A stretch of DNA of 64,000 bases from contig CAJNDS010000691.1 of assembly GCA_905221605.1 (NCBI GenBank), positions 358,391-422,390 on the forward strand. The letters are read 5' to 3'. The number at the start of each line of letters is the position of its first letter. The first letter of the stretch is position 1. A program made the translations under genes and the position numbers. The notes under the pieces are model-generated. The model was not told the origin of the DNA. It saw only the letters and a program-made list of their open reading frames with translations, and made no database searches. The stretch is from Symbiodinium natans (Eukaryota; Sar; Dinophyceae; Suessiales; Symbiodiniaceae). Below are positions 56,601-62,759 of this stretch, in pieces.

Positions 56601-58809
56601 TAGAGTTAGACTTGTGTAGGACCCTCAATTGTAGTTTCTTTTCAGGGCTCAGGGGGTTAAAACCACGATGCCCAGTAGCGTTCAGCGGGTTCTGTTCATT
56701 TGCGAAAACACCGTCAGTATTCTGGTAGGGTTTAGGGTTTCGTGGGCTCAGGGTTTCAGGTTTAGGGTTTATAGGGTTTCGGGTTTACGCATATTTTGCT
56801 ACCTTGCAGGCTGCCTTCAGGTCCCTTCAATGCATTTGCTGTGGTGGCCCCTTCAGTAGTTGCTGAGGCTGCTTCAGGCTAAGGGTTGAGGGCTTGGGGG
56901 TGTAAGGTCCGCCTGTTTAGGGTTTAGGGTTTAGGGTTTATAGGGTTCAGGGTTTAGGGTAATATGGTCGGAGTAGTTATGAAATGTATCCCCTCATAGT
57001 CCCTTTAGAATTTTGCTAGAATATCCCCCCCCCCCCCCCAAAAAAAAAAATACCCTGTTCTAATTATTGAGGCCCCTGCATTACGTATGTATAGTAGGGC
57101 CCTGATCGCTCCCAGTACTCGTCACTAGCACCGTATGGGGCTTAATTAAGCTAGTCAATGCAGACCTGTGGTTGGAGCCTGGAAACCTCTGCCTAAAGCT
57201 TCATGTGTTTTGGCCCTCAAACACACGCTAAACCCTACAGCCTCAACCTTCAACCGTAACCCTAAACCCTATGCAGGGGAAGTTTCTGAATTTCACTCCG
57301 TTGTAAGGAGCAGGGTTATTCTAATTGAGCCCGAAAGTTTGCAGGACTCTTGTTCCTTGGTGCCATTCGTGCAACAGAGCTTCGGACGGGAAGCTTTCTC
57401 AGCCCCAAGCCATTGCAACGGACTGTTGGGGCAGTGCGGTGTCGCTTCAGAAACCCTAATGAACCCTAAACCCCATAAGCCCTGAACCCTAAGCAATCGT
57501 CAGGCGCACCATCGTTTTCATACACTCAACATACCAGACCCTCCTTGTCAGGTTCGAGGCCCTAAACCCTAAGCCCTAAACCCTGTACAAGGGGCCATGG
57601 TTTAGGGTTTGGGGTTTAGGGTTAAGGGTTGTTTCCCTAAGCCCTCAAGCCTTAAACCCTAAACCCACTCGACTCCCTGAACTTCCTGAAGCCCTAAACC
57701 CTCAACCCTAAACGCTAAACCCTAAACCCTAAACCCTAAAAACCCTAAACCCTAAACCCTAACCCTAAACCCTAAACCCTAAACCCTAAACCCTAAACCC
57801 TAGCCTAAACTTCCCATAACTTCCCAAGCCTACAGAGAGCAACTGGGGGAAATCAGGCCTACAGCCGCAACTCGAAGTTTGTGGATGCATCCTGGCTTGC
57901 AGTTCGGGTTTAGGGTTTAGGGTTTAGGATTTAGGGTTTAGGGTTTAGGGTTTAGGGTTTAGGGTTTAGGGTTTAGGGTTCAGGGTTTAGGGTTTAGGGT
58001 TCAGGGTTTAGGGGAAGCTTCCAGCCATCGTCCTTGCCAGCCGGCCTTTCTGCTCCTAAACTTAGAGGCCCTTAACTCTAGAACGCTGAAACTCCAAACC
58101 TTGCATCCTGATGCACCTCATAACCTTGGGAAACCCAAAGCCCCAAATACGCTATAAGACCCCAAACCTGATGGGAGGGCTCGCCCCACCCCGGCCAACC
58201 CATGACTCCCGTCCCGCACCCCTGACTCCCCTCCAACTCGCCCCTTGGCTTCGCCCCCTCTGGAACGCCCTACACAAGAATCTCCTCAACCCCAAACCCT
58301 AAACCCCAAAGCCTAAACCCCGAACCCTAAGCCCTAAACCCCAAACCCTAAACCCCAAACCCTAAACCCCGAACCCTAAGCCCTAAACCCGAATTCTTCG
58401 GAAGCCCCCCCCCCCTCCCTGTAAAAATGGCCCGACTCCGAGGTCAAGTTGGTCAAGAAGCATCTCTGGAGTTGCCTAGAGAAGGACTGTCCTTTGCTTT
58501 AGGGTTTAGGGTTTAGGGTTTGAACCCTAAGATTGGGGTCATATACCCTATACTGCTACAATCCCTATGAGGGTAACCCTAAACCCTAAACCCTAAACCC
58601 TTTTAAGGTATCATTGCTTGGGGCGAAGCTGAGGATGTTTCGAGTGTACGTGCACGCACCCACCCATGCACCCAACCCATGCACCCACACACCCACACAC
58701 CCGCACAACCACACTCACGTATATCTATCTATATATATATGTATATACATACATACATACATACATACATACATACATACATACATACATAGACATATAT
58801 ACACACACG

Positions 58810-58840
<31 letters not shown>

Positions 58841-58870
58841 GTGTATATATTTATTTATTTATTTATTGAT

Positions 58871-58901
<31 letters not shown>

Positions 58902-60129
58902 TTGTTTATAATATCATATATCTGCATGTGTGTGTGTGCGCGCTCGTATCAGTGTCTATGCATGTGCACATGCATGTTTTTTGTGTATCAGTGTCTTTGG
59001 AGGACATCTCTGGGCTGAAGAAGGGAAAGGCAGAGGCCGATCGAATGGCCAACGACAGCTTTCAGGACTTGATCTCGCGAACAGCTTGCTGGCACGTTTT
59101 GGGGGGATTGGGTTTAGGATATAGGGTTTAGGGTTTAGGGTTTAGGGTTTAGGGTTTGGGGTTTGGGGTTTAGGGTCAGTACTGTGGTGGGACTCAGATC
59201 CGATCGTGTCTCTGTGCAAGTCTCCGTTATGGTTTGCGGTTGCGTGTCTTCGTTTGCTGACTCTCCCTTGCTCAGCACGTGTGCGGAGACCTGTGCATAT
59301 AGGGTTTTCATGCACATATAGTATATATTATAGGTACCGATTGAAATAGGGTTTAGGGATTAGGGTTAGGGTTTAGGGTTTAGGGTTCAGGGTTCAGGGT
59401 TTAGGGTTCAGGGTTTAGTGTTTATGGGGTTCAGGGTTTAGGGTTTAGGTTTTAGGGTTTAGGGCAACCCTAAGGTCAGCGCCATGCCAAAAGATGAGTG
59501 CGAGAACCTCAGCGCCGCCGTGTGTTTCATCTGCGCCCTCCACCTCTGCAATGAAAAGAGCCCTGGACTGCCAGTTTAGGGTTTAGGGTTAGGGTTTAGC
59601 GTTTAGGGTTTAGGGTTTAGGGTTTAGGGTTTAGGGTAGGCTGTGGGCGGTGGGTGCCTTATGGCGACATGTCGATCTCGCAGGGTTCCATGCAAGGAGA
59701 GGGCGGGGGGGGGGGGGGGGGCGCTAGAGCCACAATATCGCCCAAAAACCCTAGAGCCCCAAACCCTAAACTCTAAATCCGAAACCCTAAACCCTAAACC
59801 CTAAACCCTAAACCCTAAACCCTAAACCCCAAGCCAATCTCAGGGCTCGGCAATTGGCCAGGGTGCACCCAACGACATCCCGCAGAAATATCGGACCCCC
59901 AAAAGGTTTAGGGTTTGGGGTTTAGGGCTTAGGGTTTAGGGTTTAGGGTGCTAAAGCCCCATACCCTAGGCTAACAGACCAAACAAGTCCGGATGGGAAA
60001 TGCAGACCCAAGCTTTACCAACTCGGCAAGCCCAAACAAAGCACCGGCACGAACACGTCCAAAGAAAAAACGTCTACGCAACGAGCTGAAGCAAACAAAA
60101 ACCACCTTTCCCGAAACCCTAAACCCTAG
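41580..60129 (+). CDS. NCAPH: Condensin complex subunit 2 (CAP-H / Barren kleisin), multi-exon gene
   Basis: This is the kleisin subunit of condensin, which bridges the SMC2-SMC4 heads and compacts chromosomes in the nucleus. About 24 exon islands on the + strand give CAP-H motifs in the family's order: [11 protein letters not shown] (41.89 kb), [17 protein letters not shown] and YRVLGGL (43.25 kb), [18 protein letters not shown] (45.14 kb), LCPELDSF (47.43 kb), the lysine-rich segment (50.5 kb), ELFLGPND (54.77 kb), [14 protein letters not shown] (57.86 kb) and the C-terminal [15 protein letters not shown] (59.5 kb). Splice phases match at most junctions, and the joined exons give roughly 820 codons, a normal family length. 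Donors are a mix of GT, GC and GA. Introns hold telomere-like tracts and short inverted-repeat elements. The N-terminus (start at 41580) and the last two exons are the least certain. The motifs come from remembered human and plant CAP-H, not from a search. Confidence 0.85.
41696..41800 (+). repeat. Family C element, copy 6, in CAP-H intron 1
   Basis: GTGAGGCCCTTGGGACATTT, TTGGGTTTAAGAGGATCATA, GGGTTGTCAGGGCCATCCCA. The left end resembles a 5' splice site. Confidence 0.58.
41851..41984 (+). CDS. NCAPH: CAP-H exon, N-terminal kleisin motif
   Basis: The frame reads [14 protein letters not shown] then [20 protein letters not shown], the conserved block that follows the SMC2-binding helix in CAP-H (human and plant proteins have ENKI.TKN.. 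L.LID). The preferred 3' end is AAA|GCCAAG, a GC donor. Joining there to 43244 gives [11 protein letters not shown], matching the plant QK-ASCTLEAG. The acceptor TCTGGCAG ends at 41850. Confidence 0.8.
41985..43243 (+). other. CAP-H intron 2: telomere tracts, AT run, G-run and a family G element
   Basis: Runs from a GC donor to CAG. It contains CCCTAAA units (42240-42300), an AT/T/G-run (42418-42497), G-rich repeats (42500-42517) and a family G element (42560-42672). It also has C-rich units (42772-42830), G-rich repeats (42901-42950) and a G-run (43123-43136). Confidence 0.45.
42560..42672 (+). repeat. Family G element, copy 2
   Basis: AAGGGACCTTAGTGGCTAGG, GGGCTACTTAGGTGTATAGG, GGGGGTCCCTCATTTTACCC; inside CAP-H intron 2. 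Confidence 0.52.
43244..43339 (+). CDS. NCAPH: CAP-H exon, core kleisin motif
   Basis: Reads [17 protein letters not shown] then [15 protein letters not shown]. This is the most diagnostic CAP-H segment; human has TLDASTKIYAVRVDAVHAD and YRVLGGL. The acceptor CAG precedes GCC. The likely donor is GCAGAC at 43340, phase 0. The open frame extends upstream to about 43205, so the exon start is inferred from the alignment. Confidence 0.88.
43437..43534. mobile_element. Family A element, copy 2
   Basis: 98 bp, TTGGGATGTTCCCCCTTATA to GGGGCAACATCCCAA, inside a CAP-H intron. Confidence 0.65.
43761..43838 (+). CDS. NCAPH: CAP-H exon, basic linker
   Basis: Reads [19 protein letters not shown] then ICGVNTL: an acidic stretch, a basic cluster that could serve in nuclear import, and the N/STLE motif of plant CAP-H. 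The acceptor CAAG is followed by GCA, echoing the GCA at the previous donor. The donor appears to be GAGCCT (GA-AG intron), phase 0. A G-rich telomere-like tract starts 13 bp downstream of the junction. Confidence 0.7.
44573..44656. mobile_element. Family A element, copy 3
   Basis: 84 bp, TTGGGATGTTCCCCCTTCCC to GAGGGGGAACATCCCGA, inside a CAP-H intron. Confidence 0.65.
44754..44828 (+). CDS. NCAPH: CAP-H exon
   Basis: Reads [20 protein letters not shown] then SKVVP, aligning with the segment before the DPMF motif in human CAP-H. The acceptor is CAGAG|GAA and the donor is the canonical GTAAGC at 44829, phase 0. Upstream sequence is a run of CCCTAAA units ending about 15 bp before the acceptor. 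Confidence 0.7.
45143..45197 (+). CDS. NCAPH: CAP-H exon with DPMF...GGAKG motif
   Basis: Reads [19 protein letters not shown], matching DPLYHQTSAQFDEGGAKG of plants and DPMFQKTAASFDE of human. The acceptor TAAGGCAG follows a pyrimidine-rich stretch. Joining in phase 0 to the previous exon is exact. The donor seems to be GACTGG (GA-AG). The bases GGACTG occur at both this donor and the next acceptor, so the junction is ambiguous within that repeat. Confidence 0.82.
45773..45825 (+). CDS. NCAPH: CAP-H exon
   Basis: Joined to the previous exon this reads [19 protein letters not shown], matching the plant GGAKGLLLNNL. The acceptor is TTCGAG|GACTG. The 3' end is uncertain (45816-45825); AGG|GCTTTT would be a GC donor in phase 0. 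Confidence 0.7.
46060..46245. repeat. Family E-like segment
   Basis: AAAAGGGACCAACATGTTGA, GAACCGACCATATAGGGGTA, then GAGAACTGACCATATAGGTA at the far end; a two-part inverted or duplicated arrangement. Confidence 0.45.
46343..46461 (+). CDS. NCAPH: CAP-H exon
   Basis: Reads [19 protein letters not shown] then [25 protein letters not shown] aligns with the ELLFPSDVQ region of human CAP-H. Its 3' end is CTAGG|GTTTAG: the first telomere-like unit after the exon supplies the GT donor. Phase 2 there fits the next exon. A GTAAGG inside the exon (46446) would break the LCPEL frame and is not preferred. Confidence 0.62.
47424..47520 (+). CDS. NCAPH: CAP-H exon, LCPELDSF motif
   Basis: Reads [14 protein letters not shown] then [15 protein letters not shown], matching the ICPSLAGF (human) / ICPTL (plant) block. 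The acceptor is CTCTTCAG|G, preceded by CCCTAAA units. The donor is again a telomere unit, TAGG|GTTTAG, phase 0. Confidence 0.72.
47699..47805 (+). CDS. NCAPH: CAP-H candidate exon; its 3' end is repeated downstream
   Basis: The phase-compatible frame reads [20 protein letters not shown] and continues with a proline-rich end. The donor is GGAG|GTTTAG. The last about 35 bp recur at 48279-48313 and 48429-48457, each again followed by GTTTAGGGTTTTAGGG. A second open frame ([16 protein letters not shown]) also looks protein-like, so frame choice rests only on splice phase. Confidence 0.5.
47929..48190 (+). repeat. Minisatellite of TTCGTCGAACC
   Basis: About ten copies of (G)CCTTCGTCGAACC with variable 4-30 bp spacers, inside a CAP-H intron. 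All + frames are partly open, but the repeated pattern explains them better than coding does. Confidence 0.65.
48279..48313 (+). repeat. Second copy of the CAP-H exon end
   Basis: Same 35 bp as 47771-47805 with one change (CCACCCCCGGCGATGATGCC then TGCCTGTTGGAG), again followed by GTTTAGGGTTTTAGGG. Confidence 0.75.
48429..48457 (+). repeat. Third copy of the CAP-H exon end
   Basis: CACCCGGCGATGATGCCTGC then CTGTTGGAG, followed by GTTTAGGGTTTTAGGG. It is truncated on the left. Confidence 0.72.
48458..48935 (+). repeat. Mixed 7- and 8-base telomere-like array
   Basis: About 60 units of TTTTAGGG, TTTTTGGG, TTTTGGGG and TTGTAGGG in local homogenised runs (for example seven TTTTGGGG at 48831-48890). 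Confidence 0.8.
49873..49949 (+). CDS. NCAPH: CAP-H candidate exon
   Basis: Reads [19 protein letters not shown] then CSAVES, comparable to the acidic FDINAEVDESD segment of human CAP-H. The acceptor is CCCCCAG|G after CCCTAAA units. The 3' end is a guess (GC donor at 49950); the frame stays open to a TGA at 49973. Confidence 0.5.
50140..50243 (+). CDS. Possible CAP-H exon upstream of a family B element
   Basis: An open frame ([17 protein letters not shown]...) ends in phase 0 exactly where the family B element starts with GTAGCG. Joining it to 50349 keeps the frame. No family motif is visible, so it is supported only by phase and position. A minus-strand open frame also spans the region. 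Confidence 0.32.
50244..50348. mobile_element. Family B element, copy 3, acting as a CAP-H intron
   Basis: 105 bp starting GTAGCGCAGTGGTACCC and ending TTACTGGGCTACCAAG. It lies directly before a CAP-H exon at 50349 and keeps phase 0 if removed, as expected for an introner element. Confidence 0.68.
50349..50639 (+). CDS. NCAPH: CAP-H exon, lysine-rich segment
   Basis: Reads [20 protein letters not shown] ... [20 protein letters not shown] ... [18 protein letters not shown] and the following K/R-rich stretch ending in RPLFDPL align with YFSPRTMSMWAG...KKDFEIDF of human CAP-H. The start follows the last base of a family B element (CTACCAAG). The donor is GTGCTA at 50640, phase 0. Confidence 0.65.
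50797..50979 (+). CDS. NCAPH: CAP-H exon
   Basis: Reads [20 protein letters not shown] ... [14 protein letters not shown]; the acceptor TCTGAG is in phase 0 with the previous exon. LRKDV may correspond to the LP-D motif before the LVKL(F/H)L block. The donor is GTAAAT at 50980, phase 0. The preceding intron (50640-50796) holds a short TTTTTGT/GTGTGT-rich tract and no telomere repeats. Confidence 0.58.
51436..51539. mobile_element. Family D element, copy 1
   Basis: GTAGTAGAGTAGGCAGCC ... CTTTTTGGGGTCCTATA ... TATAATCCCAAAGGGTACC ... GGATACTGGACAACTAG. It has GT...AG ends; the right end resembles family B. Confidence 0.58.
51821..51949 (+). CDS. NCAPH: Probable CAP-H exon
   Basis: Reads [19 protein letters not shown] ... 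[16 protein letters not shown]. The acceptor is GGACAG|GTG and the donor GTCCGC at 51950; both are phase 0 and consistent with neighbours. LGLRPHLML may be the LVQLHLKPG segment. The upstream 840 bp intron holds a family D element. Confidence 0.5.
52226..52298 (+). CDS. NCAPH: Probable CAP-H exon
   Basis: Reads [20 protein letters not shown] then LRRP. The acceptor is CATTTAG after CCCTAAA units; the donor GTGTGT at 52299 gives phase 1, matching the next exon. I see no clear CAP-H motif; assignment is by position and phase. Confidence 0.45.
52448..52536 (+). CDS. NCAPH: Probable CAP-H exon
   Basis: Reads [20 protein letters not shown] then LMRHSRTIL. The acceptor is CCCCAG after C-rich repeats, and phase 1 fits the previous exon. 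The 3' end CTA|GACTCT would be a GA donor. No diagnostic motif is visible. Confidence 0.42.
53448..53558 (+). repeat. Family C element, copy 7
   Basis: GTAGCGGCTCTTGGGATATA, GTCGAAGAGGATCTTGTTTA, GGTCGTGAGGGCCAACCTGG. Confidence 0.5.
53958..54055. mobile_element. Family D element, copy 2, directly before a CAP-H exon
   Basis: 98 bp from GTGTAGAGTAGGTAAACC to GGATACTGGACAACTAG, followed immediately by the exon at 54056. It is likely a complete intron. Confidence 0.6.
54056..54252 (+). CDS. NCAPH: CAP-H exon pair split by a telomere tract inside a 20-bp repeat
   Basis: The first part (54056-54081) reads VSECVEDVA; the second (54165-about 54252) reads [20 protein letters not shown] then DPQDVTLL. 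The 20 bp at 54062-54081 recur at 54164-54183 with one change, and between them lie CCCTAAA units. The acidic content resembles the EEIEDYDYNNP stretch before ELFLGP in CAP-H. The true splice points inside the repeat cannot be fixed from sequence. Confidence 0.5.
54773..54827 (+). CDS. NCAPH: CAP-H exon, ELFLGP motif
   Basis: Reads (K)[18 protein letters not shown], matching DDLFVGPVGNSD of human CAP-H. The acceptor is CACAAAG. CGGA|GCCTCT is a candidate GC donor in phase 1 that fits the next exon. A frame read-through would stop in the C-rich repeat. Confidence 0.62.
54985..55070 (+). repeat. Interstitial CCCTAAA tract in a CAP-H intron
   Basis: Twelve near-perfect units. About 120 bp downstream an opposite-orientation TTTAGGG tract (55191-55270) begins, forming a head-to-head pair. 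Confidence 0.88.
55072..56127 (+). other. CAP-H intron segment: telomere tracts, CCCTTAA array, family A element
   Basis: Holds a long TTTAGGG run (55191-55270), unassigned sequence, a T/G junction (55468-55495), CCCTTAA units (55510-55548), a family A element (55680-55773) and CCCTAAA tracts (55818-55885, 56070-56122). I see no exon with a CAP-H motif in it. Confidence 0.4.
55680..55773. mobile_element. Family A element, copy 4 (left end truncated)
   Basis: Starts at ATACCCTTATACTAACAGTC and ends GGGTGAACATCCCAA; the left GGGATGTTC is missing. It lies in a CAP-H intron. Confidence 0.6.
56128..56216 (+). CDS. NCAPH: CAP-H exon
   Basis: Reads [20 protein letters not shown] then PNSAESIDI, aligning with the LVAEPQKVNKIEIHYAK region of human CAP-H. 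The acceptor CCTCCAG follows CCCTAAA units. The donor is GCCGCG at 56217 (GC-AG), phase 0; G-rich repeats start immediately after. Confidence 0.66.
56222..56605 (+). repeat. Mixed telomere-like array in a CAP-H intron
   Basis: TTTAGGG, TTTGGGG, TTTTAGGG and TTTGAGG units in local runs, starting right after a CAP-H exon. Confidence 0.78.
56965..57105 (+). repeat. Family F element, copy 4
   Basis: TATGGTCGGAGTAGTTATG, CCTCATAGTCCCTTTAGAAT, a C-run, an A-run, then GTTCTAATTATTGAGGCCCC. Confidence 0.58.
57857..57898 (+). CDS. NCAPH: CAP-H exon, YxRxSKxVD motif
   Basis: Reads [14 protein letters not shown]. With the previous exon this gives [13 protein letters not shown], matching I-IHYAKTAKKMD (human) and YDKTSKQVD (plant), the start of the C-terminal winged-helix region. 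The donor is GCAGTT at 57899, phase 0. Confidence 0.66.
58725..58910. repeat. Compound microsatellite (ATAC)n and (TTTA)n
   Basis: About eleven ATAC units, AT-rich filler, then about sixteen TTTA units, inside a CAP-H intron. Confidence 0.9.
59030..59083 (+). CDS. NCAPH: CAP-H exon
   Basis: Reads [18 protein letters not shown], the helix before the last conserved block. The preferred start follows GGAAAG and repeats the GCAG seen at the previous donor; the frame is open upstream to about 58985, so an earlier start is possible. The donor is GCTTGC, phase 0. Confidence 0.58.
59475..59573 (+). CDS. NCAPH: CAP-H exon, C-terminal winged-helix motif
   Basis: Reads [13 protein letters not shown] then [20 protein letters not shown], matching [27 protein letters not shown] of human CAP-H, the SMC4-binding C-terminus. 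The acceptor is CTAAG|GTC; the donor is CCA|GTTTAG, supplied by the telomere-like repeat. Phase 0 at both ends. Confidence 0.86.
59844..59905 (+). CDS. NCAPH: Possible CAP-H penultimate exon
   Basis: Phase-0 continuation reading [17 protein letters not shown]. The acceptor AATCTCAG follows C-rich repeats; the donor is AAAAG|GTTTAG. The family's C-terminal tail is poorly conserved, so only position and phase support it. Confidence 0.36.
59970..60129 (+). CDS. NCAPH: Possible CAP-H last exon
   Basis: In phase with the previous exon, this is open for about 53 codons of basic, low-hydrophobicity sequence ([20 protein letters not shown]). It ends at TAG 60127-60129, which lies inside a CCCTAG telomere-variant unit. 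No homology is recognised. Confidence 0.34.
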
Positions 60130-61169
60130 ACCACCTCAAAAGCATGCAACTACAGCCCTGAATCCCAGTGAAGCCAGCACATTCGCTGTCGCAGCATTGC
60201 ACCATAGTCTCAACAGTGCTGCGGTGCCTCTGCTACCAGAAGAGGGTCGTGCCGCAGAATCTCTAAAGACTCGAATGCCATCGTTGTTGTAATCTAGTAT
60301 AGTCACATAGCATATTATACCCTTACTACGGCAACTCATTTTTGAATGAGCTGAACAAACATAGGCTCCTCTCCAAGAGCCCTACAATAGATTTGTAAAT
60401 AATTTAGTGCCCTTGTATCCCTAAACCCGAAGCCCAGAAGCCCTCAATCGGAGCCAAGGAACTTGGAGCTCAAAACAGATCCTTCCCGGCCGTTGGGAGA
60501 CTTTGCCATTGTGGCGCCATCGGCTGAGTAAATGTTGCCTCGTTTTTCAAACGCGTAGGCGTTTGGACTCGGTTCCGATAGCTAAGAAGCTTATGCCATC
60601 CCATCAAGTCGCCTTCGTGGCTGTGCTTATGGTGTGTTTCAAATGCTTGTATGGGTGTGAACGTGTTTGTGTGTGCCTTGCTTCTCGCGCCGCTAGCAGT
60701 ATGTATATTCGGACAAGTCAGGTACAGTTACTTTAGGCTGGAGATTTCTTGTTCATACTGACTGAGATTCCAATTCGCGGCTGTTACACACAGTCCGCGG
60801 CTGTCAATTCGGGTCTTGTGTTCCACGACACGGTGGAGCATAGTGCTTTCCGAAGCATTGTATGATGATGTTGCCGAGCCATGAGCCCGAATGCCTAGAG
60901 TCCACACCCTTCACTTCAGACCCCTGGCCAATTTCGGCCCCAAGCCCCGTGCAAGCGATCGGACTTCTTGGCCCCTAAACCTTGAACTCTTCGTGGTAGG
61001 CGGCCTTTCGGCCATGCGGGAAAATGCTAAACTTACCGGTGCTTCAGGGTCCAGGAACCTGGGTCTGGGGTTTAGAGTTTAGGGGGTTTACGGTTTAGTG
61101 GCTGAATGGATATAGGTACTGCGACGCCGGGACATAGGTGCTGCTTCGGCAGTAGGTGTCTGGGTGGTT

Positions 61170-61257
61170 CTCCAAACTAGGGTAGGCCCCCTAGAGTATA
61201 TAGTACGTCACCCTTAAGATAAGGACCCCGAAAGGGACCAACATTTCTTCTCTACTA
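61170..61257. repeat. Family E element, copy
   Basis: Core GTAGGCCCCCTAGAGTATAT and right end AAGGACCCCGAAAGGGACCA. Confidence 0.45.
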
Positions 61258-61963
61258 AACCCTGAACCGCAAACCCCAATCCCATATATGGAATGATGTA
61301 GTCATTCTTGTCGCAATACAGACCTACTACATTTGGTTTATTTACTGACGCTATTGCTTTCATATGTGTGGCTGTGTTTGTGTTTCGTACTTGTATTTTC
61401 ATACTTGTCCATGGATTTATACTCAGAATGGAAGTCATCTTGACTTTCCTCTCATGAATCCCCTAAACCCTAAACCCTAAACCCTAAACCCTAAACCCTA
61501 AACCCTAAACCCTAAACCCTAAATCCACCAGGTTACGTTACGCAAGTCCCCTAGCTCCTCTAACCCCCAACCCTCCCCACACGGGCCGAAGACGCTCCGG
61601 CTACGGCTACAGCGAGCCAACCATGAGAGCTTGGGGGGGGAAGTCTGTTTTAGAGGAGGCAGGGGTTTATTATTGTTTAGAGTTTAGGATTTCCCAGGGT
61701 TTAGGGTTATAGGGTTTAGGAACGGTGTCTCTTGTAACACTACAATACACCCTAGTTTGCCCTAGATCGCAAACCCGGTTTAGGGATGTGGGGTCGTTTG
61801 GGGTTTTCAACACAAGGCGTAATCTCCCCGCAGTGCCGGAATAGACCCTCAAATTATAACAACCCCTAAGTTCCCTCCCGGCTTGCTTCGGCCGGCCGCA
61901 TACCCCCAAAGGTCAAAAGGCCCTACCCCGCAACCACCCGACCTGCAACAAAGAGAAACACTG

Positions 61964-62055
61964 GGTAAGCCCTTGGGATGCGTCTTAGTTTCCCTTATTG
62001 GGTTTAAGAGGATCATATGTAGGAAACCGCCTTTGTTGGATTGAGGCGTTATAGG
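61964..62055 (+). repeat. Family C element, copy 8
   Basis: GGTAAGCCCTTGGGATGCGT, TTGGGTTTAAGAGGATCATA, then a diverged right end. Confidence 0.52.
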
Positions 62056-62759
62056 GTTTGAAGGTCGGCGGCTTCGATATACATGTATCCATATGCATAT
62101 ATACATACATAAATACATGAATTGGACGTGTTTCTCTACCTTGTGTGTGATTGTTTGCATTTACAGAGAAGATGTAGTATCGGTCGTTTAGGGTTTTAGG
62201 TGTATGTGGCATGTGGGTAGGGATTGGAGGCTTTGGAGGACGTTGCCGCTTGAGTTCAAAGTTGAACGCCAGCAGACCTTCCACGAGTTCGGAGCCGCGC
62301 GATGAAGAAATATCCTATAAACTCTACTAACCCTAAACCTGTTGTCCTTCAGAAGTACGGACCTGCTACGAACTATTACGGTAAGCTAAGGCTTTACAGG
62401 GTTTTCGGTTAGGTGTGTGTGCCCCTCCCATGTTCTCTGCAAAGCTTCGAAGATGCCTGGGGTTTGGCGCTTCTGCAGGAAGCCAGGTGATGCGTGGGCC
62501 CCGCAACTCTCAAACAACGTGCTTAAAACACCCTAAACCCCATAATCCCTCATTGTTTAGGTTTAGGGTCCATTCTTCATCCTAGCGAACCCATCTGCCC
62601 AAGTAACGGAGACACGGGGGCCAACGCCGGCGCCCTCCTGCGCTGCTCAGGGATCTTCATCCCTGGGTACTCTCCCGACTAGCTGTCCTGCTGCGGGGAA
62701 AAGTCGGGCCTCTGGGGTTCGGGCTCTACATAGCAGAATTTACGAAAAGCAGGTACCCC

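Noticed and set aside
58725-59018. 134-codon frame over the ATAC/TTTA microsatellite
   Set aside because: Tyrosine/isoleucine/threonine repeats from simple sequence, not a gene.
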